DNA of 64,000 nucleotides from JANQMY01 sp965227095 (GTDB lineage Bacteria > Pseudomonadota > Alphaproteobacteria > JANQMY01): the NCBI GenBank assembly GCA_965227095.1, contig CBDDFL010000001.1, forward strand, positions 3,119,898 through 3,183,897. Direction: 5' to 3'. The position numbers and the translations under genes were made by a program. The notes beneath the pieces are model-generated. The model worked only from the letters and a program-made list of their open reading frames with translations, ran no database searches and was not told the origin of the DNA. Positions 40,276 to 49,233 of the stretch are shown one piece after another (the first letter of the stretch is position 1; each line of letters opens with the position of its first letter).

Positions 40276-40860
40276 TTAAGCCGCTAAGGGCGCCGTCCAA
40301 CGGTCGTGCCAGTCAAACCCGTCCGCGAGATCATTGGCGGATACTTTTTCTAACACCTGCCCTACCGGCTGACCGAAATAGATATCTTCCCCCACCAATT
40401 TGCCGTTGCCGTCATTTGGCCAAACGGTAATTAATTGGTTCGTCCCCAGATAAATGCCGTTCGCATCCAACGCGTCGCCATCAACCTCTGTCATGCCCAT
40501 GGCCGCAAGGTCTTCTCCGGCATAGAGTTGCCGCACCTGACCTTCCGTCACCACACGCCCGGTGTCGGCAATGATGTTTTCAGTCACCACTTCGAATTGT
40601 TGCCCCCCACGGGACATCATATCCGTATAGAAGCCACGCACGGCCTCTTGTCCCTCTAGGGTCATTTCCGGCAAGTGGCCCCAAAAGTGATAGACGGGAT
40701 TTTCCGTCAAGGTGGCCATCAGCGGCTCCAACTCGCCCATGATTTCCGCTTTCATGTGATTGCGCACTTCCATGATGAGCCCGCGCACCACCTCGTCAGG
40801 CTCCCTTTCAAGCCGCGCGTCAAACCGGGCCCAACTGCGTCGAGGATCGATCTTTGCCAT
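40276..40860 (-). CDS. SnoaL/NTF2-like protein
   Basis: A 194-residue protein with an alpha+beta-barrel pattern: VVRGLIMEVRNHMKAEIMGELEPLMATLTENPVYHFWGH, then EAVRGFYTDMM, VTENIIADTGRVVTEGQVRQLY and ITVWPNDGNGKLVGEDIYFG (read as separate segments). This is the SnoaL-like/nuclear transport factor 2 fold, used by polyketide cyclases, steroid isomerases and limonene epoxide hydrolases. The start MAKIDPRRSW is used in place of a 24-codon extension. Specific function unknown. Confidence 0.75.
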   Translation of the reverse strand: MAKIDPRRSWARFDARLEREPDEVVRGLIMEVRNHMKAEIMGELEPLMATLTENPVYHFWGHLPEMTLEGQEAVRGFYTDMMSRGGQQFEVVTENIIADTGRVVTEGQVRQLYAGEDLAAMGMTEVDGDALDANGIYLGTNQLITVWPNDGNGKLVGEDIYFGQPVGQVLEKVSANDLADGFDWHDRWTAPLAA

Positions 40861-41033
40861 TGTTTTGGTCCTTCCCTTTACCGCCCTGCCAGGCTGACCC
40901 GAGCAGTCCACAAGATCAATGGGAAGGCCCATTCTTCAAACATGCGTCCCTTTTGTTGCATGTTTTCTTCCCCGTCAGTCCCGGTTTAGGATCAGTGAAG
41001 TGATTCACTTTTTCAGAAAGACTGGGGCGTTCT

Positions 41034-42389
41034 ATGGCGCGTGCCGCCACCACCTATGTATGCCAGGCGTGCGGTGCCGTAACCGGGCGCTGGGCCGGAC
41101 GCTGTGACAGTTGCGGCGAATGGAATACCATTTCCGAAGACACATCCGTCAGCACACCCCCTAAATCGGCCCGCGGCAAAGGCCGCCTGATCTCGCTTGA
41201 ATCACTTGACGGGGACACCAAGGAGGCCCCGCGCATTATTTCCGGCGTCAAGGAATTCGACCGTGTCTGCGGCGGCGGTCTGGTACCCGGCTCCGCCTTG
41301 CTCGTAGGGGGTGACCCCGGTATCGGCAAATCCACCATACTGCTGCAAGCAACCGCGGCCCTTGCCAACAAAAAGCATCGTGTCCTTTACCTGTCGGGCG
41401 AAGAAGCGGTTGCGCAAGTGCGCCTGCGCGCGCAGCGTTTGGGTCTGGAAAAAGCGCCGGTGGCGCTTGCCGCCGCGACGGATCTGCGCGACATCCTGCA
41501 AACATTAGAAGCCGAAAAAGACCTGGCCTGCGTGGTCATCGATTCCATTCAGACATTGTGGTCCGGCGCCTTAGAATCCGCCCCCGGAACCGTCGCCCAA
41601 GTGCGCGCCTGCGCCCAAGAACTGATCCGCTTTGCCAAACGCTCCGGCACGACGGTCATTCTTGTCGGGCACGTGACAAAGGAAGGCCAAATCGCCGGCC
41701 CCCGCGTCGTCGAACACATGGTGGACACGGTGCTTTATTTCGAAGGCGAACGCGGGCACCAATTTCGTATCTTGCGCGCGGTGAAAAACCGTTTCGGTCC
41801 CACCGATGAAATCGGCGTCTTCGAGATGACGGGCGGTGGCCTTATGGAAGTTTCCAATCCATCAGCCCTGTTCTTGACCGATCGGGAAGACGATGTGGCC
41901 GGTACCGCCGTCTTCGCCGGTATTGAAGGCACGCGCCCCGTGCTGGTGGAGATCCAAGCCTTACTCGCCCCCACCAGCTACGGCACTCCGCGCCGGGCCG
42001 TCGTGGGCTGGGATAGTGGCCGTTTGTCCATGGTCTTGGCGGTGCTGGAATCGCGCGCCGGGCTCGGCCTGGGGGGGCAAGATGTCTATCTCAATGTGGC
42101 AGGTGGCTTAAGGGTAAGCGAACCGGCGGCGGACCTGGCGGTGGCGGCGGCGCTCATCTCGTCCCATTTCGGTGTGCCTTTGCCGAAACAGTCCATCCTG
42201 TTTGGCGAGGTGAGCCTGTCGGGAAGCATTCGCCCGGTCACGCAAGGCGAACTTCGGCTGAAAGAGGCCGAAAAACTTGGGTTTTCGTCCGCCCTGCTGC
42301 CCAAAGGCACCAAAACCACCGACTCCCTTGGCCTCAAACTGCGGCATTTCGATAAGCTCCAGGATTTGGTGACGGCCCTCAGTTCTTGA
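41034..42389 (+). CDS. radA: DNA repair protein RadA
   Basis: RadA is a RecA-like branch-migration helicase in recombinational repair. The 451-residue protein has the zinc finger YVCQACGAVTGRWAGRCDSCGEW, Walker A GGDPGIGKSTI, the RadA-specific KNRFG loop (VKNRFGPTDEIGVF) and a C-terminal Lon-like domain with GGLRVSEPAADLAVAAALISS. Length is typical. It begins the housekeeping radA-cvpA-purF string after the accessory block. Confidence 0.97.
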   Translation: MARAATTYVCQACGAVTGRWAGRCDSCGEWNTISEDTSVSTPPKSARGKGRLISLESLDGDTKEAPRIISGVKEFDRVCGGGLVPGSALLVGGDPGIGKSTILLQATAALANKKHRVLYLSGEEAVAQVRLRAQRLGLEKAPVALAAATDLRDILQTLEAEKDLACVVIDSIQTLWSGALESAPGTVAQVRACAQELIRFAKRSGTTVILVGHVTKEGQIAGPRVVEHMVDTVLYFEGERGHQFRILRAVKNRFGPTDEIGVFEMTGGGLMEVSNPSALFLTDREDDVAGTAVFAGIEGTRPVLVEIQALLAPTSYGTPRRAVVGWDSGRLSMVLAVLESRAGLGLGGQDVYLNVAGGLRVSEPAADLAVAAALISSHFGVPLPKQSILFGEVSLSGSIRPVTQGELRLKEAEKLGFSSALLPKGTKTTDSLGLKLRHFDKLQDLVTALSS

Positions 42390-42443
42390 GGTAGAGTTGT
42401 CTTGCCTTAGGGGACACAAAGGCAATTAGCAGAAGGCAAAAGA

Positions 42444-43019
42444 ATGATCTGGGGGTTTTCAGCCTTAGACGCGACTTTAATTGGCATTGCGCTGATATCC
42501 GGCCTATTGGGCATGATGCTGGGTGTCACCATGGAAATTCTGACCATCATGGCCTTTGGCCTGGCCGTGATGATTTCGCTGGCCGCGTTGCCGTTCTTAC
42601 GTCCTCTCACCGTGGACTATCTGCCCGCCGGTGTGTTGCAAGATGGCGTGCTGATCCTGGTGGTGTTCTTGCTGGCGCTCATCCCCATTTGGATCTTGTT
42701 CTACCGGATGGCCCGCGGCATCGCCGAATCAGGTCTGGGCCCGTTGGACAAAAGTTTCGGGTTTTTGTTTGGCATTGGCCGCGCCATCATTATTTTTGGC
42801 TTGCTCTACCTCGTCGCCACCCAATTCGTCTTTACGGACAAACGCCCCACTTGGTTAACGGAAGGCCGCATGACCCCTGTGTTAGAAGCCACCGCCAATT
42901 GGTTGGGCGCAACCTTCCTGGGCGACATTCTTGATGAAACGCCGCAGCAGGAAGAAAAGGGATATACGCCGGGTCAGATTCGTGACAAAGAAAGATTGAT
43001 AGAGCGCTCCACGAATTGA
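42444..43019 (+). CDS. cvpA: CvpA family protein
   Basis: CvpA is an inner-membrane protein needed for colicin V production in E. coli and often located next to purF. The 191-residue product has four hydrophobic segments: about 8-28, 32-52, 65-88 (GVLILVVFLLALIPIWILFYR) and 105-130 (LFGIGRAIIIFGLLYLVA). The tail is soluble and acidic. The purF start overlaps its stop. Its role in envelope homeostasis is inferred from family studies. Confidence 0.92.
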   Translation: MIWGFSALDATLIGIALISGLLGMMLGVTMEILTIMAFGLAVMISLAALPFLRPLTVDYLPAGVLQDGVLILVVFLLALIPIWILFYRMARGIAESGLGPLDKSFGFLFGIGRAIIIFGLLYLVATQFVFTDKRPTWLTEGRMTPVLEATANWLGATFLGDILDETPQQEEKGYTPGQIRDKERLIERSTN

Positions 43020-44491
43020 TGATGAGCATGGACGACGCGGATCTCACGACCGACAAATTCAAAGAAGAATGCGGTGTTTTTGGCGTATTTGGACATCCGG
43101 ACGCTGCCAAGCTGACGGCGCTGGGCCTGCACGCCTTGCAGCATCGCGGTCAAGAAGCCGCCGGCATTCTTTCCTATGACGGCGAGCACTTTCACGCGGA
43201 ACGCCGCCTGGGCTTGGTGGGGGACCATTTCTCGCGCGAATCCGTGATCAACCGTCTGCCGGGCAACATGGCCATCGGCCACAACCGGTATTCCACCACG
43301 GGCGAAGGCGCGTTGCGGAATGTGCAACCCTTCTTTGCGGATCTGTCCATTGGCGGCATCGCGGTCGCCCATAATGGCAATCTGACCAATGCCGCCGCGC
43401 TGCGAAAATCCTTGGTGGAGAAAGGCTCGATCTTTCATTCCACCTCCGATACGGAATCCATCGTCCATCTGGTCGCCACAAGTAGCTTTACATCCGTCAA
43501 TGACCGCATCGTTGAGGCTTTGCATCAGATTGAGGGGGCTTATTCCCTCTTGGCACTGACGAAAAAGAAGCTGGTGGGCGCGCGCGATCCGCTGGGCGTT
43601 CGCCCCTTAGTGTTAGGCATGTATGACGGGTGCTATGTGTTGGCGTCGGAAACCTGTGCACTCGACATCATCGGTGCGAAATTTGTGCGCGATGTGGAAC
43701 CCGGCGAAATGGTTGTCATCAACGAAGACGGCATTCAGTCGATCCATCCGTTTCCCAAACAGCCGCCCCGGTTTTGCGTTTTTGAATATGTCTATTTTGC
43801 GCGCCCAGACAGCATGGTCGAAGGCTATAGCGTCACTAAAGCCCGCCAGTTGATCGGCAAGGAACTTGCCCGGGAAGTGCCCGCGGATGCGGATGTGATT
43901 GTCCCGGTTCCCGATTCCGGAGTGCCGGCGGCCTTGGGCTTCGCGCAAGAAGCCGGTATTCCCTTCGAATTCGGCATCATCCGCAGCCACTATGTGGGCC
44001 GGACGTTTATTCAGCCCACAGACACCACCCGGCAAGCCGGCGTGCGCATGAAACACAATGCGAATAAAGCCGTACTAAATGGCAAACGCATTGTACTGGT
44101 GGATGACAGTATCGTCCGCGGCACCACATCCATGAAAATCGTTCAGATGGTGCGCGAGGCCGGTGCCAAAGAAGTACATATGCGCATCGCCAGCCCGCCG
44201 ACCACAGATTGCTGCTATTACGGTGTCAACACACCGGAGCGGTCCAAATTGCTGGCAGCCACACATAGTGTGGAAGAGATGGCGAAGATCATCGGCGTCG
44301 ATAGTCTGGGCTTTGTCTCGCTGGATGGCCTTTACCGCGCGGTGGGCGAACAGGCCCGCAACAACGACCAACCACAATATTGCGACGGGTGTTTCAGCGG
44401 CCAGTATCCAACCGCCCTCACAGACATTTCCGGCGGCGACGATACGCAGCAACTTTCTTTGCTGTCGGAAAAATACAACGCCGCCGAATAA
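43019..44491 (+). CDS. purF: Amidophosphoribosyltransferase
   Basis: PurF catalyses the first committed step of purine synthesis, transferring ammonia from glutamine to PRPP. The nucleophile is C18 in EECGVFGVFG, so a short propeptide would be removed. The PRPP loop is IVLVDDSIVRGTTS. Cysteines in RFCVFEYVYFARPDS, TDCCYYGVNTPE and QYCDGCFSGQYP match the four ligands of the Bacillus subtilis 4Fe-4S PurF, so this is the iron-sulphur type. The start ATG shares one base with the cvpA stop; ATGs one and three codons further on are also possible. Confidence 0.96.
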   Translation: MMSMDDADLTTDKFKEECGVFGVFGHPDAAKLTALGLHALQHRGQEAAGILSYDGEHFHAERRLGLVGDHFSRESVINRLPGNMAIGHNRYSTTGEGALRNVQPFFADLSIGGIAVAHNGNLTNAAALRKSLVEKGSIFHSTSDTESIVHLVATSSFTSVNDRIVEALHQIEGAYSLLALTKKKLVGARDPLGVRPLVLGMYDGCYVLASETCALDIIGAKFVRDVEPGEMVVINEDGIQSIHPFPKQPPRFCVFEYVYFARPDSMVEGYSVTKARQLIGKELAREVPADADVIVPVPDSGVPAALGFAQEAGIPFEFGIIRSHYVGRTFIQPTDTTRQAGVRMKHNANKAVLNGKRIVLVDDSIVRGTTSMKIVQMVREAGAKEVHMRIASPPTTDCCYYGVNTPERSKLLAATHSVEEMAKIIGVDSLGFVSLDGLYRAVGEQARNNDQPQYCDGCFSGQYPTALTDISGGDDTQQLSLLSEKYNAAE

Positions 44492-44516
44492 GACAATCAG
44501 GCGTTACGCACCTCCG

Positions 44517-45245
44517 ATGACATCGTCCCAAGATCAAAAACCCCTCTCTGGCCAATTGGCCTTGGTCACCGGCGCGTCCCGGGGCATTGGCTATGCAACC
44601 GCGCAGGCGTTGGCTGAAGCCGGCGCCCATGTCATCGCCGTTGCCCGGACCGTAGGCGGATTGGAAGAGCTGGACGATGACATCAAATCCCTGGGCGGCA
44701 CCGCCACACTGGTCCCCCTGGATGTCACCGACTATGACGGTCTCGACCGCATGGGTGCCTCAATTTATGAGCGCTGGGGCAAACTCGACATCTTAGTGGC
44801 CAATGCCGGTGTCCTTGGTGTGATCACACCATTGCCCCATCTAGACCCCAAAGAATGGCAAAAGCTTCTGGACGTAAACCTCACCGCAAATTTTCGTCTA
44901 CTTCGATCCATGGACCCGCTGTTGCGCCAGTCTGAAAACGGGCGCGCCATTTTTCTGTCGTCGTCGGTCGGCAGCACCGCCCGCGCCTATTGGGGCGGCT
45001 ATGCCATCACGAAAGCCGGCCTCGAAATGATGGCGCGCACCTATGCGCTGGAAAACAAAATCAACAACGTCAAAGTGGCGATCGTAAATCCTGGCGGCAC
45101 GCGGACGGCCATGCGCGCCCAAGCGATGCCGGGAGAAGACCCGGCGACCCTACCCGCCCCCGGCGAGCAAGCACAGAAGATCTTGAAGATTATTCAGGAC
45201 CCGGATCTTGAGAGCGGATCGTTCCACGATCTCAAACGTGGCTAG
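44517..45245 (+). CDS. SDR family oxidoreductase (purF-linked)
   Basis: A 242-residue classical SDR. The cofactor loop is TGASRGIGYATAQ, the NAG motif is VANAGVLG, and the catalytic Ser-Tyr-Lys is in SSSVGSTARAYWGGYAITKAG. The start MTSSQDQK is used; an in-frame run of 118 codons upstream overlaps purF and is not family-like. An SDR directly after purF is typical of Alphaproteobacteria and probably co-transcribed. Its substrate is unknown. Confidence 0.9.
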   Translation: MTSSQDQKPLSGQLALVTGASRGIGYATAQALAEAGAHVIAVARTVGGLEELDDDIKSLGGTATLVPLDVTDYDGLDRMGASIYERWGKLDILVANAGVLGVITPLPHLDPKEWQKLLDVNLTANFRLLRSMDPLLRQSENGRAIFLSSSVGSTARAYWGGYAITKAGLEMMARTYALENKINNVKVAIVNPGGTRTAMRAQAMPGEDPATLPAPGEQAQKILKIIQDPDLESGSFHDLKRG

Positions 45246-45327
45246 GCTGCACCGCTCACAAAAAAGACAAATCTGTCACTAAAAATTCCTTTCTCATCTC
45301 GATCGAAATCTGATACGAGCGGTTTTT

Positions 45328-45350
45328 AGACGGCAAAATAAAAGCCGTCT
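45328..45350. other. Perfect inverted repeat in the SDR-MFS gap
   Basis: AGACGGC-N9-GCCGTCT has exact 7-base arms with an A-rich loop (AAAATAAAA). It lies about 80 bp after the SDR stop and 55 bp before the MFS start. The T-run after it is short and broken, so it is a weak terminator candidate at best. Confidence 0.35.
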
Positions 45351-45405
45351 CGACCTTTCTAAAAATGTATGTCCACGCGCCGTTGCGCCTTTGGAGTTAG
45401 CGTTC

Positions 45406-46701
45406 ATGTCTCACGCCTTAGGGCCGCTCGCGGCGCTGCTGATGGCGTCTGCCATTCTGCTCACCGGCAACGGATTGCAAAGCACCTTGATCGCGGTGCG
45501 GGCTAATCTGGAAGGCTTTCCCGTGCTGGTCATCGGGGGGTTGATGTCCGCCTACTTCACGGGCTTTGTCGCGGGATGCTTCTACAACCCCACCATCGTA
45601 CAGCGGTCCGGACATATTCGTGCCTTTGCCGCCTTCGCCGCTTTGGCCTGCGCCGCCGCGTTGCTGCACGCGCTGATCGTGCACCCTGTGGCGTGGCTGA
45701 TCTTACGCGTGATCGTCGGGTTCTGCTTCGCGGGCCTGGCAATGGTCATCGAAAGCTGGATTAACGAACGCGCCACCAACCAAAATCGCGGAACGCTGTT
45801 CGCCATTTATCGATCGGTGGATCTGACCGCCCACACTTTCGGCCAATTGCTTCTGATCACCGCCGACCCCGCGGGCATGCATTTGTTTCTTTTTGTCGCC
45901 ATCATGGTCTCCCTGGCGCTGATACCGGTCGCCTTAACGACAACGACCGCTCCCCGGCCCATCGAAGCAAGATCATTTAAGGTCACCAAGGTGTTTGATA
46001 CATCTCCCCTAGCGGCTTGGGCGGCCCTGGCAACGGGTTTGTCTAACGGCGCCTTTTGGGGGCTGGCCCCAAACTTCATTCAGAACCAGGGCTATGACAT
46101 TGGAATGGTGGCCTATTTTATGGCGGCCGTGATTATGGGGGGCGCCATGTTTCAAGTGCCCCTGGGATATCTATCGGACCGCACCGACCGCCGTTTGATT
46201 CTGATTTTGATTTCATTCTGCGGCGGTGCCGCAAGCCTGTTGCTGGCCTTGTGCTCGACACTCGGTCCCATGGCTTTGTTCTTTGCCGGGATCTTCTTTG
46301 GGGCGTTTGCCATGAGCGTCTATTCCATGGCGGTTGCTCATGCGAACGATTTCGCGGAACGGGCAGATTTTGTGGAGATTTCCAGCGGCCTGTTATTTCT
46401 TTTCGGTATCGGGGCCATTGCAGGCCCGCTTATCGCCGCCGGATTGGTGGCCGTCGCGGGCGATCCGGCCTTGTTTATGTATATGGCCGCTTCACAATGG
46501 CTCTTGGTCCTTTACGGGATTTATCGGATTCGCGTGCGCCCAAGTGTTCCCGTCAATCAACAAGCCCTGTTCCAACCCGCTGGCACCGCCCCCCGCGCGA
46601 CACCTGAATCCGCTGAACTGGATCCAAGAGCGTTACCGCACGGTGCGGTCGCCAGGTGCACGCCTCAATCTAATGGCGTACCCAAAACCACCTCTAGTTG
46701 A
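45406..46701 (+). CDS. MFS transporter (YcaD-like)
   Basis: A 431-residue major facilitator superfamily carrier with about 12 membrane helices; the first is GPLAALLMASAILLTGNGLQ. The cytoplasmic-loop motif between helices 2 and 3 is degenerate, and WINERATNQNRGTLFAIYRSV after helix 5 is characteristic of the YcaD/YfcJ-type subgroup. A second half includes VPLGYLSDRTDRRLILI, a clear MFS motif A. The C-terminus is a long, low-complexity extension. The ATG follows TTGGAG. It converges on the GGDEF gene with an 8-bp overlap. Substrate unknown. Confidence 0.9.
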   Translation: MSHALGPLAALLMASAILLTGNGLQSTLIAVRANLEGFPVLVIGGLMSAYFTGFVAGCFYNPTIVQRSGHIRAFAAFAALACAAALLHALIVHPVAWLILRVIVGFCFAGLAMVIESWINERATNQNRGTLFAIYRSVDLTAHTFGQLLLITADPAGMHLFLFVAIMVSLALIPVALTTTTAPRPIEARSFKVTKVFDTSPLAAWAALATGLSNGAFWGLAPNFIQNQGYDIGMVAYFMAAVIMGGAMFQVPLGYLSDRTDRRLILILISFCGGAASLLLALCSTLGPMALFFAGIFFGAFAMSVYSMAVAHANDFAERADFVEISSGLLFLFGIGAIAGPLIAAGLVAVAGDPALFMYMAASQWLLVLYGIYRIRVRPSVPVNQQALFQPAGTAPRATPESAELDPRALPHGAVARCTPQSNGVPKTTSS

Positions 46702-47644
46702 TTGTCTTGCTTCCGATTTGTTGAGACGCGACTTCTTCAAGCTGCATATTCGTACTGGTCAAATCGCTCACGACGCGGTCCCGACCAGCGGCCTTTGCTT
46801 CATAAAGCAGCGTATCCGCAATCTTTAAAAGAGCTTCTCCATTCCCGACATTTGCGGTCGACACCGTTAGCCCGGCACTCATGGTAACGGACAGAAGGCC
46901 CGCATCGGTTTGAATTTTCTCTTCGCGGATACCCTTGAGAAGCCGCTGACAGGCTTTTTCGGCTTCGGGCAGCTCTGTGTTGGGAAACAGAATTGCAAAT
47001 TCTTCTCCCCCCAATCGCCCGGCGATATCGATCAGTCGTAGCTTGTTCCCCAACAAATCCGCCAGAGCAACGAGAACCTGATCACCGGCAGCGTGGCCAT
47101 AGGTATCGTTCACTTTCTTAAAGTGGTCGATGTCGAGCATGGCCACGGAAAACGGATTTCCATAGCGACTATAGGCACTCAACTCTTGTCGCAAATGCTG
47201 CAAAAAATGGCGGCGGTTAGAGAGGCCCGTCAGTTCGTCCGTTAGCGCTTGCGATTGCAGATGGCGATAAGCACGATCCAATTCTCTAAGCCCGATGACC
47301 CCCAGAAGCTTGTCATCTTCCGTGACCGGAATATGCCGGATCCGGTTTTTATTCATGACCCCCAAAACTTCCGATGCACTGTTATGAGGTTCGCAAGTAA
47401 TAACCGCGCGCGTCATGATTTCGCTCACCGGGATCTCAACAAGACCGGCATCAAACAATGTAAGCGCCCGAACAAGATCCCGTTCGGACAGAACCCCAAC
47501 CAAAAAACCGGCATCGTCAGTGACGATCAGTGCACCTATATTATGGGTCACCATTTCTCGCGCGGCGTCGCGCAAGGATTTGTTCGGCATGATGGTGACG
47601 ACAGTGTTGTTTCTTTTGTACGCAAGCAAATCGCGAATAAGCAT
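46694..47644 (-). CDS. CBS-domain diguanylate cyclase
   Basis: The 316-residue protein has two N-terminal CBS domains (about 1-55 and 65-122; ITCEPHNSASEVLGVMNKNRIRHIPV is the second) followed by a GGDEF domain. The active site is GGEEF (212-216), the metal Asp is in AMLDIDHFKKVND, and an RxxD inhibitory site (RLID) lies 5 residues before GGEEF. It is therefore likely an active c-di-GMP synthase with product inhibition, possibly gated by adenine nucleotides through the CBS pair. No membrane segments, so it is cytosolic. Confidence 0.93.
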   Translation of the reverse strand: MLIRDLLAYKRNNTVVTIMPNKSLRDAAREMVTHNIGALIVTDDAGFLVGVLSERDLVRALTLFDAGLVEIPVSEIMTRAVITCEPHNSASEVLGVMNKNRIRHIPVTEDDKLLGVIGLRELDRAYRHLQSQALTDELTGLSNRRHFLQHLRQELSAYSRYGNPFSVAMLDIDHFKKVNDTYGHAAGDQVLVALADLLGNKLRLIDIAGRLGGEEFAILFPNTELPEAEKACQRLLKGIREEKIQTDAGLLSVTMSAGLTVSTANVGNGEALLKIADTLLYEAKAAGRDRVVSDLTSTNMQLEEVASQQIGSKTIN

Positions 47645-47756
47645 GGTTCTGCACACCCAATACGTTAGAACGCTGATTAAACGTTATAACGACAGGTCTT
47701 AACGGTAAGTGATTTTGCCCGCCTAAAGATGACACCCCCGTCAAACAGGCTGTTTT

Positions 47757-48278
47757 CTATTCGGAAAGCCCCGATGTGTTAATAGATTTTAACATTTCAC
47801 GTCGAAGGTATTTGCTGAAGGGATATATGAGAGCCCAATACGCGCGCATCGCGAGTTTAGCTCCCTGTCCGTTTGAGCGGACACGGGATTCGGTGGACAC
47901 TCTTGTTCGGCGCGGTCCCCTGGTCTCTAGGGTGAAATTCGTGACAACGATGCTGTGCCCGGGCTCAGAAAACTCCGCAAACTCAGTAGGATCAATCGCC
48001 ACCACCCCGCCACTGGGTGTCCAGAACTGTCCCGCCAGGCCAAACACAAATTCATGAGGCGGATCTTCCTTAATCAGAACAAATCCAAACGCCAACATGC
48101 CATCAATGGACCTTGGAAAATCGGGCAGTCCCCGCAACCGATAAAGAAAGCGCGCGGCCGCCCCATCACGGAAATCCGCATGCCGAACCCGGGGATAAAG
48201 ATCCGTTGGCGTGCCCGGCAAAACGGTGCTTTCCGTGTGATGGTGATCAAAGGTCGGAATAATCTCGTCGATCAACAT
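47757..48278 (-). CDS. Hypothetical protein (possible DUF2867/SRPBCC-like)
   Basis: The 173-residue product has an N-terminal MLIDEIIPTFDHHHTES, then alternating strands (FVFGLAGQFWTPSGGVVAI, IVVTNFTLETRGPRRTRVS, TESRVRSNG) and a C-terminal helix AMRAYWALIYPFSKYLRREML. This resembles DUF2867 or SRPBCC-type proteins by pattern only. A HHH cluster is notable. It is leftward and followed after 112 bp by the cyclase gene. Function not known. Confidence 0.55.
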   Translation of the reverse strand: MLIDEIIPTFDHHHTESTVLPGTPTDLYPRVRHADFRDGAAARFLYRLRGLPDFPRSIDGMLAFGFVLIKEDPPHEFVFGLAGQFWTPSGGVVAIDPTEFAEFSEPGHSIVVTNFTLETRGPRRTRVSTESRVRSNGQGAKLAMRAYWALIYPFSKYLRREMLKSINTSGLSE

Positions 48279-48295
48279 CTGGGATGGCCTCTCCT

Positions 48296-48475
48296 TTACA
48301 AGCGGCGCCAGCGAGATTCATCTTCATCTCGAGGACACGGACCACGATCACGCGTTTCTTCCCGGCAAATGCTATCGCGCCACTTTTCGCCGCCTTTGAT
48401 CCACGCCTGCTTTGTGCACCCAGCTGTCAAGCTGAGGACGAGCACACAGGCAAGTGTAGAAACGATGTTTTTCAT
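48296..48475 (-). CDS. Small lipoprotein
   Basis: A 59-residue peptide with a lipoprotein signal MKNIVSTLACVLVLSLTAGC, the lipobox being LTAGC. The mature part is short, basic and acidic (KQAWIKGGEKWRDSICREE). It overlaps the XRE gene in ATGA, so it is translated with it. It could be an envelope sensor or an entericidin-like peptide. No homologue is recognised. Confidence 0.65.
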   Translation of the reverse strand: MKNIVSTLACVLVLSLTAGCTKQAWIKGGEKWRDSICREETRDRGPCPRDEDESRWRRL

Positions 48476-48678
48476 TCTCGCGAAAACTCCAACAAATCTC
48501 CCGGCTGGCAATCAAGCACATCGCAAATCTTCATGAGTGTTTCGAAACGCATGCCTTTGATTTTCCCGGTTTTGATCAGCGACAGATTTTGTTCGGCAAT
48601 GCCGATTTCGGCCGCAAGTTCTTTCATCTTCATCTTACGCTTCGCCAACATCACATCGAGATGAACAATGATCCGCAC
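48472..48678 (-). CDS. XRE-family (Cro/CI-like) HTH regulator
   Basis: This 68-residue single-domain repressor has the pattern KMKELAAEIGIAEQNLSLIKTGKIKGMRFETLMKIC (two segments), a complete HTH_3/YozG-like domain. A GTG start is used. It is followed, with an 8-bp gap to the DUF2975 gene upstream, in the order DUF2975-XRE-lipoprotein on one strand. DUF2975 plus a YozG-like HTH is a recurring pair. It probably represses its own operon at the palindrome at 49234. Confidence 0.87.
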   Translation of the reverse strand: MRIIVHLDVMLAKRKMKMKELAAEIGIAEQNLSLIKTGKIKGMRFETLMKICDVLDCQPGDLLEFSRE

Positions 48679-48686
48679 GCTAAGAC

Positions 48687-49220
48687 CTATACAAACTGAG
48701 CGTTTTCCTCGGCCAACTTGTGTGCTTCCGAGAACAAATGTCCAACGGCCACCAACAGACCTGCGAGGAATAGTCCGATCACATCATTGGAACTGATTTC
48801 AATGGCCAGCATCTTTTGGCCTTCCGGAAAGTGCCACGACAAAATCACGCTCAAAGCCGCTTTCATCATCGGCACACTGATGACATAGGCCAGAACGGAC
48901 CAGGCAAATCTGCGAAACCCATCGACCGATTTGGGTGAAAATGGGTGTCCCAATTCACTTTCCAAAAATGTCGATCGAATATGGGACAAACCGTAAAGGC
49001 CAATCCCCGTGGGGATCATCATCACCGCAAAGCCCAGAAAACGCGAAAGAGCGCTCACATCAGACGGCTGAAAAGACGGGCCCAAGCGGGCGAACATATC
49101 GACCGGCATGTGGTCAAAGAAAATCCAAACACAGCTCGTGACGGTGACGGCAAACACCATCAACGCAACCGTCAGCTTGGCCATCAGTCCCGCAAAACGG
49201 TATCTTTCGTGAGTTATCAT
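48687..49220 (-). CDS. DUF2975 membrane protein
   Basis: The 177-residue membrane protein has four hydrophobic segments: about 11-35, 60-83 (FLGFAVMMIPTGIGLYGLSHI), 105-130 and 147-165. The ending HKLAEENAQFV is the DUF2975 signature. The family is of unknown function and is almost always beside a YozG/XRE-type regulator, as here. GGAGGG precedes the ATG. A perfect 11-bp-arm palindrome lies 13 bp upstream and overlaps its promoter. Confidence 0.88.
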   Translation of the reverse strand: MITHERYRFAGLMAKLTVALMVFAVTVTSCVWIFFDHMPVDMFARLGPSFQPSDVSALSRFLGFAVMMIPTGIGLYGLSHIRSTFLESELGHPFSPKSVDGFRRFAWSVLAYVISVPMMKAALSVILSWHFPEGQKMLAIEISSNDVIGLFLAGLLVAVGHLFSEAHKLAEENAQFV

Positions 49221-49233
49221 GGGCTCACCCTCC

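Noticed and set aside
44163..44516. Upstream extension of the purF-linked SDR
   Set aside because: The 118 extra codons lie inside purF in another frame and lack family similarity; ATG 44517 is a normal SDR start.
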